Positions 15,817-25,616 of a DNA stretch of 64,000 bases are shown in pieces. The stretch is from Flavobacteriaceae bacterium (GTDB lineage: Bacteria; Bacteroidota; Bacteroidia; Flavobacteriales; Flavobacteriaceae): NCBI GenBank assembly GCA_004762155.1, contig SIHP01000009.1, forward strand, positions 1 through 64,000, given 5' to 3'. Each line of letters opens with the position of its first letter. Within the stretch, counting starts at the first letter, position 1. The notes below the pieces were generated by a model. It was given only the letters and a program-made list of their open reading frames with translations, did not search any database and was not told the origin of the DNA. Made by a program: the position numbers and the translations under genes.

Positions 15817-18800
15817 TTACTCCACTCGAATTCGTTCTCCTTTAGAATGGCTGCTATATTCAGGTGCATACATGCTTTGTATTGTGGTAATTCCATTACT
15901 AAAATTACCAGCATTATTAACACGAACATCATATTCAAAAACATAAATTCCTTTTGGTAAACGATCAAAAAAGAAATTAGTGGCAGCATCTTTAGTACTT
16001 TCATAATATCCCAAACCATCTTGATATTTGTATTTAGAAAGTACGTTTATAGGTTCAACACCAGAAGCACGCATGTCTTTCATATGAATAAATTCCATAG
16101 CTCTGTCTGCACGTAATTCAATTCTAACTGTAATTAAGTCACCAACTTTTAAATTAGTGTTTTCGTTGATTTCTTTCAATTCTTTACCAGTTTCGCTATT
16201 CACTTTTAAGAATAGTTTTTTCTTTAGCTTTAAAGGAGTTTCTGCTGAAGTAATCTTATCTAAATCTTCAAAATACTGCCAATATAAACCTCCCCAAGCA
16301 ATCCCATTTTCTTTTTTAGTAATGGTAACTTCTCCCATATTAGGGGTGATTTCTTCACGATTCCAAGAGGTTTTAAAATAACCTGTTCCAGCTTCAACTT
16401 TTACATCTTTTAGTTTTTTAGGATCAATATTTTTATCGCCAATTTTTATTGCCACACTTTCTTCAACAGAAATCCAATCGCTACCATTTAATAACAAAGC
16501 ATAAACAGCTTCTGTTGTTGCTTTGGTTGTTTTCCAACGATTGGTTTGCTTGTTTTTTAACAACCAAATTTTTAAATTATCTATAGTTTCGGTATTGTTT
16601 TCAATTTCAGAAAAAGTTTCAATCAATAAAGCTTGGGTTTCTACAGGAGCTTGATAATAATAATATCCCGCAGTATTTTCTTTCCAATACATGCCTAATT
16701 CGTCCGAAGTAATGCTGTTTTCTTTTAATGATCTTAATATTTTTTTTGCTGTAGTTTCTTGATCATTTCTAAACAAACTCAAAGCAATTTGTCCTTTTGC
16801 ATATAGGTTATAATCGTTCCAATACGTTATGGTTTGATTGGTGTAATAATCAACTGCGGTTTGAGTTTTTTTATTGATTTTTAAATCTTTATAAAAACTA
16901 CGCATGTACAAATACTGAATGGTAAAATAACCAAGATTATTTTTAGCTAAATAGTCTTTGTAGGCTTTCTCTCCTTTAGTTTTGTTTTTTGCGCGTTCTT
17001 TTATTTCAGTTGCTTTTTTTAATAGTAAGCTGTATTGTTCTTCTAATTCATTATCTAAAAATGAAACAGCATTTTTAATCATTTTTTTGGTTGAAGTATC
17101 AAAATCAGAAATTCCTAATTTTTGTAAATGACCGAAACCAGTAGCAATATGTTGTGTTATAAACCTACTTTCATAACGACCGTTTTTAAACCAAGGGAAA
17201 CCACCAGAGTTTTTCTGAATGTCTTTTAATTTATTGATGGCTTTTTCTTGCTCATTTTTCATTTTATGTAAATCGAATAATAAGGCAATTCGCTTTTTTT
17301 GTTCGGTTTCCGATTGTGCGTCTCTAAGCCAAGGAGTTTCTTGAATAATTAACGATTTTAATTCCTGATTTTTTTCTAAGTTAGACAATAATGCATCTGA
17401 AGATTTCCAAGCATTAAATACTTTTTGAATTTTAGGATTCGAATTCGCTACAAAACTAGCAATAGTATTTGCGTAATAACGCGAGAAAGTTTGTTCTGCA
17501 CATTCATACGGATATTCCATTAAGTAGGGTAGTGCCTGAACAGCATACCAAACAGGATTAGAAGTTACTTCTAAAGTTAATTTATGGTGACTGAGCGAAG
17601 TCGAAGTCTGATTTTTTAATTTCTCTAATGAAAATGTTTTCGTTTGATTAGAGTGCACCCACATTGGTATGGTTTCGGTAACTAACATTCTGTTGGTTAA
17701 AACAGGCAACACGTTTTGTTCTCCATCAGAAAAATCACCAGCTTTTGCTACAATTTTATATTGTACCGATTGCAAAGTATACGGAATGGTTAATTCCCAA
17801 GAAACATTGGTGTTTCCATTTGTATCAACTGTAAACTCTTTATTTTTAATATTGTTTTGTAAATCGGTATTAATTTCTTTTCCAGTTATGGCATCTGTTA
17901 ATTGTAATTGCGCTAAGCCGTTCAAGTTTTTATCCGACAGATTACTAATTTTAGCACTTAACACAATAGCATCACCTTGTCTTAAAAAACGAGGCGCATT
18001 TGGTACCACCATTAATTCTTTTTGAGTAACGGTTTGTAAGGTTTTAGAAGCGTGTTTTGCATCTTTGGTATGTGCTAATAATTGCAATTTCCAACTAGTT
18101 AAGGCTTCTGGAGTCGTAAAATTAAAACTCACTTCTCCTTCTTCGTTGGTTTTTAATTGTGGAAAGAAAAAAGCAGTTTCTTGTAAATTAGTTCGGGCTT
18201 TTACGTTAGATAGTTCTTCTTCTTTTTCTGTTAATTTAGTTTCTTGTTTTCTTTCAAGAGAATTAAAGCCTGCTCCAGTTAATTCTTCTTCGACATCATT
18301 TTCAACGACTTCCATTGCCATTGCAGGAGCAGGTCTACGAAGGCCAGGGTCAAGAGCACGTTTAGAACTAGATGATATTTTTTCTTTTTTAATTCCTAAA
18401 GCGGTAACAACTACTTCATCAAGAGCGTTGAGATCTTCTTTAAGTTTTACATTGATATTTTCAAAATCATCAGTTACGGAAATTTCTTTGTCTAAATATC
18501 CTATAGAGTTAAAAACTAATACATCTCCTTTTTTAACTTTGATGGTATATTTACCATCAAAGTCTGTTGTAGAACCAAAAACAGTTCCTTTAATATATAC
18601 AGTAATTCCTGGTAACGGAGCTCCTTTTTCATCGGTTATAACACCACTAATAGTTCTGTCAAATTCTTTACGCTCACTGGTTAATTTTCTTTTTATTTCA
18701 TTTAAATAACTGTTGTTTATCCAACTATTATTTAAGCCAAAACCAAACCAATTGTATTTATTATTGTAAATAATAGGATAGCTAGCGTATCCGTTATAAG

Positions 18801-21800
18801 AATTGATAACACTAAAATTAATCTTATCAAAGGAAAACCTAGCTTGACTTTTATTATGAGAATAATATGTTGGTTTTGGTGTAATAGGATTAAAAGACCA
18901 ACTATGTGGTTTAAACTGATCTAAAGAAGCATCGTACATAGATGCTAAAACTTCAGCAGTAATTTTATCGTTTTTATCATTTTTAACTTTAAAACTCCAA
19001 GTTTCTTCTTGACCTGGTTGTAATTTATTTCTAAAAACATTGGTAATTAATTCAATAGGTTCTCGTTTTTCTGGAACTTTAATTAACAAACTACCACTAT
19101 TAAAAGAATTGTAGTTTACAAAATGATATTTAACCGCAAACCCACCAATATCTTGCTTAGTCACAGGAATACTTAACGATTTAATTTCGTTATTTAAATG
19201 AATTAAATTAGTTTGAATAATTTTATAGTCTTTTTCAATTTGTACAACTACTGTTATATCTTTAGAAGTTGAACCGATTTCTACATTTACAATATCATTA
19301 GGTTGATATTCTTTTTTATCAGTATTTATAAAAAATAGTTGATTATCTGCAACTGTTTTTTCATTCGTAGTAAAAAGGTCAAATCTTTTTTCATCTTTAA
19401 CGGTTTGTCCGAATTTATCTTTGCTTTCTAAAACAACGATGTATTTTCCTGAAATCCATTTTTTGTTGTTTTTTAAGATGAATTCTTTAGATTTTGAAGT
19501 ATCAAAATTTTTGTTAAAAACTACAGCACCTTTTATCCAATCTTTTTCATTGGCTTCTTGATTGTTATAAGGTTCATTAGGAAACAATTCTCGGAAATCT
19601 GTTTCGATTATGTCTTGATAATCTGGTGCGTCCCAAACTCTTTTTCTTTGTGCGGTTTTTGGCGCTACTAACTTATAAATTTTAACCGTTCCAGTAGCAG
19701 GAATAAATTCGCCGTTTAAGTTTTTGGTATCAATTTTTAAAAGGGTGTTTTTGTCTTTTTTATTGATTTTATCATCGATATTAATATTCGCTAATAATGC
19801 ATGATAACCTACTTTAACTTGTGTGGTTTCACTTCTGGTTTCTCCGTTTACATCGGTGACATCCGCAGTAATTTCATAGGTAAAAACAGGAAGATTTTCT
19901 TTTTTCACACTGTCATCTGGCAATGCTTTAAAAGTAATGCTAAATTCACCTTTTTCATTAGTAATACTTTCGCCATGCGTTATTTCTTGTGAAGAAGATG
20001 CAGGATTTGGTATGCGCCAATAATAAGAGTAGTACCAAGACGGATATTGAACCGTGCGATGTACACGATAAACCACTTTAGCATCGGTAATATTAGCACC
20101 AGAAAAAGCTTTTGCAAATCCGTTTACGGTAACAGAATCGTTTATTTTATACGTTTTCTTTACAGGTTTAAATTCTGTAGCAAATTTAGGGCGTTTATAT
20201 TCTTCTACAGAAATTTGCGCATACCCTCTATTATAACTGATACTGTTAACCTCAATTCGGAAACTACCCGTTAACCCGTTGTTGGGTAACGTAAAATTAC
20301 CAGCAACAGAACCAAATTCGTTGAGTTTTAAAGTGTGTGTTTTTATTATTTGATTATTTACATCGTACAGAGTTACCATAACATTTAGGTCTTTAAAAAC
20401 CTGATGGTTTTCTCCTTTCTGTTGTATAAAAATACTTTTAAAATAAATGGTTTGACCAGGTCTGTAAATACTTCTATCTGTAAAAATAAATGGTTTTATA
20501 AAGGTTTGATCAGTTTTGTTTGTTCTATTATAATCATAATTTTGATTTAAATAAAAATTACCAAAAACAACGCTATCGTCTTTAAATGTTACAGTAGCAT
20601 TTACATTTCTATAGTATTCATCAACCTTGTAAGAAGCAAAACCATTCGCATCTGTTACTAATTTTTTGTTGATGTGAGGATAGTATTTTGTTTTTGGGTT
20701 TTGTAAATGTATTTGTGCATTGGCAATTGGTTGACCATTTTTTCGGCTAACTACTTGATAATTATGAATGTTGTTTAAATGGTTTTCTACTAAAGTTAAA
20801 TCTGTAATTTGAATAACGGAAGTTCCTATTATTCTACCAGGATTCAAAATAACTTCTTCTGACGCAACAATTAAATAACTACCATTATTTAATTTCGGAA
20901 CAACAACTTCGGTGGTGTGTTTTAAATAATCTTTTTCATCTCTTAAAGTAGTATGCCAACTCGTTTCTTTTTGCAAGGTGTTTATAAAGGCAACTTTTTT
21001 TGAGTAAGAAGTTTTATTTAGTTTTTCAATTTGTTTTTCAGATACTTTATAAACAGTTAAAAAAAGTTTATTTAAGTTTTTATAGTCAACTAATATTTTT
21101 GAACTAGTATTTGTTGGAATGTATTTCTCTGCAGTAACCTGAATGCTTTTTTGTAGTATATTATCTTTTAAAATACTACATTTTCTAGCGCCAAAACTAT
21201 TAGGGAAATTATTAATAACATTATTACATATTGCAAGTGCTTCTTTGTTTTTAAAACGAACATCCTCGTTTTTTGTAGTGTTATAACTTAAAGCTTGTTG
21301 ACTGTATATTTTGGCGATTTCAAAATCGTATAAACCACTAATAGTTTCTTTTTTAAATATTTCTTTAGTGTTATTTAAGGTCTCTAATTTTTTGTTTTCA
21401 ATAGTGTTAAAAGTGGCATTTTGTGCTACAAAATTTATACGATTAACATCAGCGTCAGCTAAAGCATCAAGATTATTGTTTTTAAGATGAAACTTAAGAA
21501 GGTTTTGATATGTTTTTAGTGTATTAAATTGTAATGAAGAACTATCTTTAGAAGATAATTTTAAATCTGTAAAACTTGTCACATCACATAAATAATCGGT
21601 GTTATTTATTTTAAACTCATAAGCTGGTTTTGTAATAGCATTTTCAGGAGTTTTGTAAAATAATAAAGCATTATTAGCTAAGAAGTCAAATAGCGTAGGA
21701 CGGTATTTTTCTGTTTCTAATTGAATTTTTAAAATATCGCTGTAAGTATTAATGTTAACTTTCTGTAACTTTTCTACTTCTGATAAAGAAGATTCAAAAT

Positions 21801-22257
21801 GATAATGAATTTCTTTAAAAAGCGTATCTAAATCCCAAGTTCTAAAATCAGTTTTATCAACTTTACTTTCCGTTTTTGTACGTCTATAAAACCTATATTT
21901 ATTACTATTAAAGTATTGCCAATATAAGTTTGCCAATACATTTTCTAACACATTTTTTGTTGGAAAAGAACTTTTTGCAATATGTTCTTTAAACTCATTA
22001 ACAACTTTTAATTGAGCGTTTTCTTCTAAAATTAAAGAGAATTTACTTTTATAAAAAAGCGATTTTATAATTTGAGGAGATTGTTTTTCTTTAATAGCTT
22101 TTGCATAAATTTTGTCAACAATTTTATGAGCAGATTTTGGTAAGTTACTAACCTCTAAACGTTCTACTTGTAACCAAAGCTGATTAAAGTTGTCTTGAGC
22201 ATTTATGGAAGCAGAAAATAATAAAATCATAAATAATAATAGCGTATTTTTTTTCAT
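15817..22257 (-). CDS. Alpha-2-macroglobulin family protein with inserted TonB-receptor-like domain
   Basis: 2146 residues from the ATG at 22257 (MKKNTLLLFMILLFSASINA, signal peptide); an in-frame ATG eight codons earlier is less likely. The order is: helical N region, MG1/MG domains (RSIYRPGQTIYFK is the classic MG3 motif), bait region, alpha-2-macroglobulin domain (SWKLQLLAHTKD), and a thioester domain with intact C1586-A-E-Q in YPYECAEQTFSRYYAN, followed by the alpha-helical barrel and a receptor-like C domain. Bacterial members trap proteases in the periplasm. Odd: about residues 1195-1290 form a carboxypeptidase-regulatory-like domain (SGVITDEKGAPLPGITVYIK) ending in LDEVVVTALGIKKEK, the motif that follows this domain in SusC/RagA receptors. 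No penicillin-binding protein gene is adjacent, unlike the common pbpC pairing. Confidence 0.9.
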   Translation of the reverse strand: MKKNTLLLFMILLFSASINAQDNFNQLWLQVERLEVSNLPKSAHKIVDKIYAKAIKEKQSPQIIKSLFYKSKFSLILEENAQLKVVNEFKEHIAKSSFPTKNVLENVLANLYWQYFNSNKYRFYRRTKTESKVDKTDFRTWDLDTLFKEIHYHFESSLSEVEKLQKVNINTYSDILKIQLETEKYRPTLFDFLANNALLFYKTPENAITKPAYEFKINNTDYLCDVTSFTDLKLSSKDSSSLQFNTLKTYQNLLKFHLKNNNLDALADADVNRINFVAQNATFNTIENKKLETLNNTKEIFKKETISGLYDFEIAKIYSQQALSYNTTKNEDVRFKNKEALAICNNVINNFPNSFGARKCSILKDNILQKSIQVTAEKYIPTNTSSKILVDYKNLNKLFLTVYKVSEKQIEKLNKTSYSKKVAFINTLQKETSWHTTLRDEKDYLKHTTEVVVPKLNNGSYLIVASEEVILNPGRIIGTSVIQITDLTLVENHLNNIHNYQVVSRKNGQPIANAQIHLQNPKTKYYPHINKKLVTDANGFASYKVDEYYRNVNATVTFKDDSVVFGNFYLNQNYDYNRTNKTDQTFIKPFIFTDRSIYRPGQTIYFKSIFIQQKGENHQVFKDLNVMVTLYDVNNQIIKTHTLKLNEFGSVAGNFTLPNNGLTGSFRIEVNSISYNRGYAQISVEEYKRPKFATEFKPVKKTYKINDSVTVNGFAKAFSGANITDAKVVYRVHRTVQYPSWYYSYYWRIPNPASSSQEITHGESITNEKGEFSITFKALPDDSVKKENLPVFTYEITADVTDVNGETRSETTQVKVGYHALLANINIDDKINKKDKNTLLKIDTKNLNGEFIPATGTVKIYKLVAPKTAQRKRVWDAPDYQDIIETDFRELFPNEPYNNQEANEKDWIKGAVVFNKNFDTSKSKEFILKNNKKWISGKYIVVLESKDKFGQTVKDEKRFDLFTTNEKTVADNQLFFINTDKKEYQPNDIVNVEIGSTSKDITVVVQIEKDYKIIQTNLIHLNNEIKSLSIPVTKQDIGGFAVKYHFVNYNSFNSGSLLIKVPEKREPIELITNVFRNKLQPGQEETWSFKVKNDKNDKITAEVLASMYDASLDQFKPHSWSFNPITPKPTYYSHNKSQARFSFDKINFSVINSYNGYASYPIIYNNKYNWFGFGLNNSWINNSYLNEIKRKLTSERKEFDRTISGVITDEKGAPLPGITVYIKGTVFGSTTDFDGKYTIKVKKGDVLVFNSIGYLDKEISVTDDFENINVKLKEDLNALDEVVVTALGIKKEKISSSSKRALDPGLRRPAPAMAMEVVENDVEEELTGAGFNSLERKQETKLTEKEEELSNVKARTNLQETAFFFPQLKTNEEGEVSFNFTTPEALTSWKLQLLAHTKDAKHASKTLQTVTQKELMVVPNAPRFLRQGDAIVLSAKISNLSDKNLNGLAQLQLTDAITGKEINTDLQNNIKNKEFTVDTNGNTNVSWELTIPYTLQSVQYKIVAKAGDFSDGEQNVLPVLTNRMLVTETIPMWVHSNQTKTFSLEKLKNQTSTSLSHHKLTLEVTSNPVWYAVQALPYLMEYPYECAEQTFSRYYANTIASFVANSNPKIQKVFNAWKSSDALLSNLEKNQELKSLIIQETPWLRDAQSETEQKKRIALLFDLHKMKNEQEKAINKLKDIQKNSGGFPWFKNGRYESRFITQHIATGFGHLQKLGISDFDTSTKKMIKNAVSFLDNELEEQYSLLLKKATEIKERAKNKTKGEKAYKDYLAKNNLGYFTIQYLYMRSFYKDLKINKKTQTAVDYYTNQTITYWNDYNLYAKGQIALSLFRNDQETTAKKILRSLKENSITSDELGMYWKENTAGYYYYQAPVETQALLIETFSEIENNTETIDNLKIWLLKNKQTNRWKTTKATTEAVYALLLNGSDWISVEESVAIKIGDKNIDPKKLKDVKVEAGTGYFKTSWNREEITPNMGEVTITKKENGIAWGGLYWQYFEDLDKITSAETPLKLKKKLFLKVNSETGKELKEINENTNLKVGDLITVRIELRADRAMEFIHMKDMRASGVEPINVLSKYKYQDGLGYYESTKDAATNFFFDRLPKGIYVFEYDVRVNNAGNFSNGITTIQSMYAPEYSSHSKGERIRVE
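17589..17608 (-). repeat. Genome-type 20 bp repeat inside the macroglobulin gene
   Basis: GACTGAGCGAAGTCGAAGTC is like the short GC-richer 'cttcgactccgctcag' repeats that lie between genes in many Bacteroidetes, but here it is in frame inside a coding sequence, encoding TSTSLS between NQ and HHKLTLEV. The match to the genome repeat is from memory; only one copy is in this window. Confidence 0.45.
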
Positions 22258-22403
22258 AATAATATTGAAAATTAAATTCAATCAAAAATCTTTTAATTTG
22301 ATAAATTTTACAACAAACAATAAGTAAACTTATGTTTTTATAAAGTAAACTAGTAGCATGAATGAGTTTGTTATAAAGATACTTTTTAATAAAATATAAA
22401 GTA

Positions 22404-22431
22404 AACAAAAAACGAACCAATTTGGTTCGTC
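22404..22431 (-). terminator. Terminator of the OmpA-SprF-adhesin operon
   Basis: Inverted repeat ACGAACCAA (22412-22420) and TTGGTTCGT (22422-22430); on the minus strand it is followed by TTTTTTG. It lies in the 280-base gap after the operon ending at 22561 and before the macroglobulin start, a gap in which I see no gene. Confidence 0.75.
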
Positions 22432-22560
22432 TTAAGTGTGTCATTTATTTAAATGAACTTGAATTAAGTTTTTATATATTGTTTTAATTAAGAGTATCGT
22501 TAGTTCGTAACAAGTCTATACTATAGATGTTATTAGCCATAAAAGGTTGCGTGTATATAT

Positions 22561-24627
22561 TTAATATATTTTTTTAATAACAAATTCACAACGTCTATTC
22601 AATTCATGTTGTTCCTCTGAACAAGCTTCTTCTGTAGCACATTTTATAAGAGGTTGTGATTCTCCATAGCCGGTTGCCGATATTCTATCGGGCTCAATAC
22701 CGTTATCCATAAAATACATTCTTACGGAAGTAGCACGTTTTTGAGAAAGTTTTAAGTTGTACTTGTTTTTCCCTCTAATATCTGTATGTGTACCAATTTC
22801 AATAACCATATCAGGATATTTTTTCATTAACGCAATTACTTTGTCTATTGCTCTTTTAGTATCTCGCCTTAAATACCACAGATTATAATCGAAATTAATT
22901 TCATCTGTTTTATAGATGATTTTGTCTTTTAATTTTACAATATCTTTCTCTTTATCAATAACTTCTTTTATACGTTCTTTCTTTTTTAATTGAAGTTTAA
23001 CAAGATTTTCTGCCTTAATTTTTTGTTCTTTTTCTTGAAGTAATTGTATGGCAATTGCTTTTTCCATTTCTAAAACCTTTAACGATTTTAAAGCAAGTGA
23101 AGCATCATTGTTTTTATTTCGTTTAGTATCTGTTTTTACAATTGTTTGTTCAGTAGTATATCCAGTTTTAGAAGCTGTTACTTTATAAGAACTTTTACAA
23201 GTAACAGTAAAACTAAACTTACCTTTATTATCAGTAGTTGCTTTTTGGGCTATTTCTCCATTTTTAGTAAGAACTATAGTAGCATTTGATAAAATTTCTT
23301 CCGTATCAACATCAGTAATAACACCAGAAATAAATTGTTTACAAGCTTCAATTACAAGTGGTTTTTCTTCTTTAATTTTATAGATGTCATCACTTCCTTC
23401 TCCACCAAGTCTGTTAGAGGCAAAAAAACCTTCATTAGTATCGGAGTTTATGTTGAAAGAGAAATCGTCATAACCAGAGTTTACAGGAAAACCAACATTG
23501 TCTGGTTTTGAAAAAACTCCATTTGTAAGTGTACTAACAAAAACATCTAAAGAACCAAAATTTGGATGTCCGTTTGATGAAAAATACAATTTATTGTTTT
23601 TACTGATAAAAGGAAACTGTTCTTTTTTAGGAGTGTTAATCGTTTCACCTAAGTTTTCTGGTTCTCCAAAAGATCCATCTTCTAAAATTGCAATTTTATA
23701 AATATCAAAAGAACCAAAACCATTTGGCATATCTGAGGCAAAATATAATGTTTTATCATCTGAGCTTAAGGCAGGATGTTCTGTAGAATATTCATTTGAA
23801 TTAAAAGGAAGGGAAGTTATGTTTTTCCATTCTCCATCAATAAAATCAGATTTAAATAACTGTACGTGTGTTATTTTTTTACCATCTGTTTTACGTTTTC
23901 CTTTTACAGAGCTATTTCTTGTAAAATAAGCCGTTTTTCCGTTTTTGGTAAACACAATATTAGATTCGTGTAATTTGGTATTTATTTTCTCAGAAAAAGG
24001 AATTGTAACACTATCACCTAAATGAATTTTATCTGCCGAAACTTCATAGATATCTAAATATTGTTGGCCATTCCAACCAAACTTTTTACCATACATGTTT
24101 TCTTTTCTTGGAGCAGAGAAAAACACCGTATTTCCTTCTTGAATTGCACCAAATTCTGATTCTGGAGTATTTATTCCCAAACTTTTTATGGTAAAACGAT
24201 CACCTAAAGCTGCTATGTTTTCTAAATATTCAATCTCTTTTTCTAAAGCGACTAATTTCTCAGGATTATTTATTTTATAAAACATCCTTAATATGTTATT
24301 AGCTTCTTTATGTTTGTTTAAAGCCTTTAAAGTATTTGCGTATTTTAAATAGTAACTTTCATCTACATACTTTTTATATTTTTTTAGTAAGTATTTATAG
24401 TTTTTAGAAGCTTTATTCATATTACTTGTATAGTAATACGAATCTGCTAAATTTTTAATAGCTTCAATACTTTGTTCGTTTTTTAAAAACTTTTCATATA
24501 AAGGAATTGCTTGTGTGTAAAAAGTTCTTTTAAAATATTTATTGGCTCTTTCTAAGTCTTTATGTTGAGCTTGAGAGAGAAATGTAATAAATAAGGTAAA
24601 TAAAAAGGTTATTGCTTTTTTCATCAT
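22561..24627 (-). CDS. TPR / beta-propeller / OmpA-domain envelope protein (PorE-like), paralogue
   Basis: 688 residues starting MMKK (either Met). Signal peptide ends LSQAQ without a lipobox. Order: TPR-like helices about 25-140, PD40/WD40-like repeats about 180-410 (HPALSSDDKTLYFASDMPNG, LYFSSNGHPNFGSLDVF, FFASNRLGGEGSDDIY), carboxypeptidase-regulatory domain about 425-510, a Lys/Glu-rich linker likely to be coiled coil about 520-565, and OmpA domain about 570-685 (INFDYNLWYLRRDTKRA, EIGTHTDIRGKNKYN, SQKRATSV). Last gene of an operon with SprF (7 bases upstream) and adhesin. Same arrangement as 1-4013, so it probably anchors a second adhesin export unit to peptidoglycan. Confidence 0.88.
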   Translation of the reverse strand: MMKKAITFLFTLFITFLSQAQHKDLERANKYFKRTFYTQAIPLYEKFLKNEQSIEAIKNLADSYYYTSNMNKASKNYKYLLKKYKKYVDESYYLKYANTLKALNKHKEANNILRMFYKINNPEKLVALEKEIEYLENIAALGDRFTIKSLGINTPESEFGAIQEGNTVFFSAPRKENMYGKKFGWNGQQYLDIYEVSADKIHLGDSVTIPFSEKINTKLHESNIVFTKNGKTAYFTRNSSVKGKRKTDGKKITHVQLFKSDFIDGEWKNITSLPFNSNEYSTEHPALSSDDKTLYFASDMPNGFGSFDIYKIAILEDGSFGEPENLGETINTPKKEQFPFISKNNKLYFSSNGHPNFGSLDVFVSTLTNGVFSKPDNVGFPVNSGYDDFSFNINSDTNEGFFASNRLGGEGSDDIYKIKEEKPLVIEACKQFISGVITDVDTEEILSNATIVLTKNGEIAQKATTDNKGKFSFTVTCKSSYKVTASKTGYTTEQTIVKTDTKRNKNNDASLALKSLKVLEMEKAIAIQLLQEKEQKIKAENLVKLQLKKKERIKEVIDKEKDIVKLKDKIIYKTDEINFDYNLWYLRRDTKRAIDKVIALMKKYPDMVIEIGTHTDIRGKNKYNLKLSQKRATSVRMYFMDNGIEPDRISATGYGESQPLIKCATEEACSEEQHELNRRCEFVIKKIY

Positions 24628-24634
24628 GCTTTTT

Positions 24635-25588
24635 TTAGAAGAATCTTGGAGATTTGTCGTAGCCTTTTGTTAATCCGGTTAAATCCAAATCGTACAATAC
24701 CATTATTTCGTGCGTTCCAGAATTAAAGTTACCAAGATTAGATGTTGTAAAATCATAGGCATATCCAATTCTTAAAGAAGTTGTAGCTTTTAAGTTAAAC
24801 ATTGCACTAAATGAATCATTTATTCTGTAAGCAATTCCTCCTTCAAATCTGTTATTAAATAAAACGTTTAAAGAAGTATCTAAAACAACAGGAGAACCTT
24901 TTACATATTTGGTCATAATAGCAGGTTTTAATTTTAAACCTGAATTAATAGTAAAAACATATCCACCAGTTAAAAATAAATGAATTTCTTCGCTACCTAA
25001 TCGTTGTATTCCATTGATATCATCTAAATGTTGTGTTTTTAAAAGATTCGGAGCAGAAAAACCAACATAATAATCATCAGTAAAATAAAAAAGTCCAGCA
25101 CCAATATTTGGAAATATTTTACTTTGATTTTCAAAAGCAGGATCATTGGTTATTGCTCCATTTATAATATCGTCGTCTGGAAATCGAAAGCCGTCAAAGC
25201 TACTTCGGAAATTGGTGAAACCCGCTTTTAAGCCAAAAGAAAGTTTATGATTTCCTTTTAAATTTAAAACATAAGCAACATCAGCATAAAAGTTGTTTTC
25301 TTTTACAGTTCCGTCTCCTGTATTATCAGCAACAAATGAAGCTCCTATTTCAATTTTCTCACTAATTGGTGTGTGAATGAAAAAGTTGAAAGATTTTGGT
25401 GCCCCAACTGATGAGGCCCATTGTGAACGATTAATTGCTCCAAAGTTTATAATCCCTAAATCATTAGTTGCATATCCAGGGTTTATAATACTTTGGTTGT
25501 ACATATATTGTGTGTACTGAGGATCTTGTTGTGCAAAAACAACAAAATTTAGAATGAACACAATAAAAAATAGTATATTTTTTTTCAT
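24635..25588 (-). CDS. PorP/SprF family type IX secretion membrane protein, paralogue
   Basis: 317 residues. Signal peptide ends VVFAQ, followed by QDPQYTQYMYNQSIINPGYA, then INRSQWASSVGAPKSFNF, GLKAGFTNF, and a C terminus with LRIGYAYDFTTSNLG and SPRFF. These are the same landmarks as in the protein at 905-1846. It sits 28 bases after the adhesin gene and 7 bases before the OmpA gene, all on the minus strand. By analogy with SprF it should be the partner for secreting the adjacent type B adhesin. Confidence 0.92.
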   Translation of the reverse strand: MKKNILFFIVFILNFVVFAQQDPQYTQYMYNQSIINPGYATNDLGIINFGAINRSQWASSVGAPKSFNFFIHTPISEKIEIGASFVADNTGDGTVKENNFYADVAYVLNLKGNHKLSFGLKAGFTNFRSSFDGFRFPDDDIINGAITNDPAFENQSKIFPNIGAGLFYFTDDYYVGFSAPNLLKTQHLDDINGIQRLGSEEIHLFLTGGYVFTINSGLKLKPAIMTKYVKGSPVVLDTSLNVLFNNRFEGGIAYRINDSFSAMFNLKATTSLRIGYAYDFTTSNLGNFNSGTHEIMVLYDLDLTGLTKGYDKSPRFF

Positions 25589-25616
25589 TTAAAATAGAAT
25601 TCTTTTTCTTATCAAT

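Noticed and set aside
17669..20274. Several plus-strand open frames within the macroglobulin gene
   Set aside because: They lie antisense to a continuous, well-supported gene and have no family features.
22184..22444. Minus-strand 86-codon open frame
   Set aside because: It overlaps the start of the macroglobulin in another frame and includes the terminator hairpin; composition is that of AT-rich noncoding DNA.
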